Translations under genes and position numbers: made by a program | The notes under the pieces: generated by a model | Seen by the model: the letters and a program-made list of their open reading frames with translations, nothing else | The model's database searches: none | What the model was told of the DNA's origin: nothing | In this document: one piece after another, positions 32,603 to 32,948 of the stretch | Layout of the letters: every line of letters starts with the position of its first letter | Numbering within the stretch: position 1 is the first letter of the stretch | Assembly (NCBI GenBank): GCA_028876385.1 | Contig: JAGWSF010000037.1 | Span: forward strand, 1-32,948 | Length of the DNA stretch: 32,948 nucleotides | Source of the DNA: Acidobacteriota bacterium | GTDB lineage: Bacteria; Actinomycetota; Acidimicrobiia; Acidimicrobiales; Palsa-688 | Reading direction: 5' to 3'

Positions 32603-32680
32603 TGGGGGGGTTTGCGACGGGTGAGGTGACAGAGGTTGGGGGGTAGTCACCCAACGAGGTGACAGAGGGGGCGGGGTCAT
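32597..32680. repeat. 33-bp imperfect tandem repeat
   Basis: CAGAGGT-GGGGGG blocks start at 32597, 32630 and 32663, exactly 33 bp apart. The first two units share the ends (CAGAGGTNGGGGGGT ... GAGGTGA), and the third is partial. The period is 11 codons and gives repeated PPTSVTS-like residues on the minus strand, but no gene is evident there. Confidence 0.6.
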
Positions 32681-32735
32681 GGTCCGGCAACTGCCACGGC
32701 CACAGTGAAGGGCCCACTACCGCACCCGGGAGTAG

Positions 32736-32948
32736 AGCGGCCACCCACGGTGGTGCGCGGCCGCCCGTGCCCGCGATCATGAACCCGCTGCCTACTCCGA
32801 GGCCGGCAACTGGGCGTGTCGGCTGCGCGGTTGCGGCATCGAGCAGGTCATCGACCTGCACCCCAACGACCGCGGTGTGCGCGACTTCGACGGAATCAGG
32901 ATGATCGACGGCTGGCCGCACTGCCCGCTCACCCCAGACGAGCTGGTC
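32736..32948 (+). CDS. Partial plus-strand reading frame at window end, possibly part of a transposase-like gene
   Basis: From a TAG at 32733 the frame is open to the window end (71 codons). The end reads GNWACRLRGCGIEQVIDLHPNDRGVRDFDGIRMIDGWPHCPLTPDELV, with Trp, Cys and His spacing that looks protein-like. The DLHP-DRG-r-F-G...G-P-CP-TP pattern recalls large actinobacterial transposase-like or hypothetical proteins. No start codon or ribosome binding site fits upstream, so it may be a truncated piece. The sequence continues beyond the window. Confidence 0.35.

Overview
The window is about 33 kb of very GC-rich, gene-dense DNA with many GTG starts and 4-bp ATGA/GTGA overlaps. Gene content fits a high-GC Actinomycetota chromosome, possibly Acidimicrobiia: a long ICL2-type isocitrate lyase, a fused PcaDC enzyme, DUF4232 and AAA/DUF4143 proteins. 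The phylum call is inference from gene content; no rRNA or other marker is present. Most of the window is ordinary metabolic chromosome. Accessory DNA lies at about 15.5-17.5 kb and 31.3-32.9 kb.

Left part (1-11 kb): a DEAD-box helicase cut by the window edge, an aldo/keto reductase, a RibD_C/DHFR-like protein, a SnoaL-like protein and a MetE-like methyltransferase. A tight protocatechuate operon follows, pcaH-pcaG-pcaB-pcaL(DC), with pobA convergent to it. PobA makes protocatechuate from 4-hydroxybenzoate and the operon takes it to 3-oxoadipate. Upstream of pobA are a small proline/glycine-rich protein that looks PAAR-like and a CYTH-domain gene broken by a frameshift.

11-15.3 kb: a two-gene glyoxylate-shunt operon on the minus strand, malate synthase then a 754-residue isocitrate lyase.

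15.5-17.5 kb: an apparent small integrated element. An intact tRNA-Ser(UGA) (17441-17528, minus) and a displaced 3' part of a tRNA-Ser (15481-15534, minus) share an identical 15-bp anticodon-arm block and lie 1,963 bp apart. The DNA between has 12-bp-spaced ATGGCC repeats near both ends, a two-gene nucleotidyltransferase module resembling a toxin-antitoxin pair, one unknown gene, and no integrase. I regard this as the most interesting region.

17.5-31.2 kb: pheA-nitroreductase-tfoX on the minus strand, diverging from larB-larC (nickel-pincer cofactor synthesis). An ABC-F ATPase, a HisN-like phosphatase, a PPOX-fold flavoprotein and an MBL hydrolase follow on the plus strand. After them come an ABC exporter, a GNAT enzyme with a DUF4232 lipoprotein, a kinase-like membrane protein without an ATPase domain, a two-TM protein and a sulfotransferase.

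31.3-32.9 kb: a MazEF-type toxin-antitoxin pair with a clear palindromic operator, a decayed AAA/DUF4143 ATPase gene, 33-bp tandem repeats, and a plus-strand reading frame that runs off the window.
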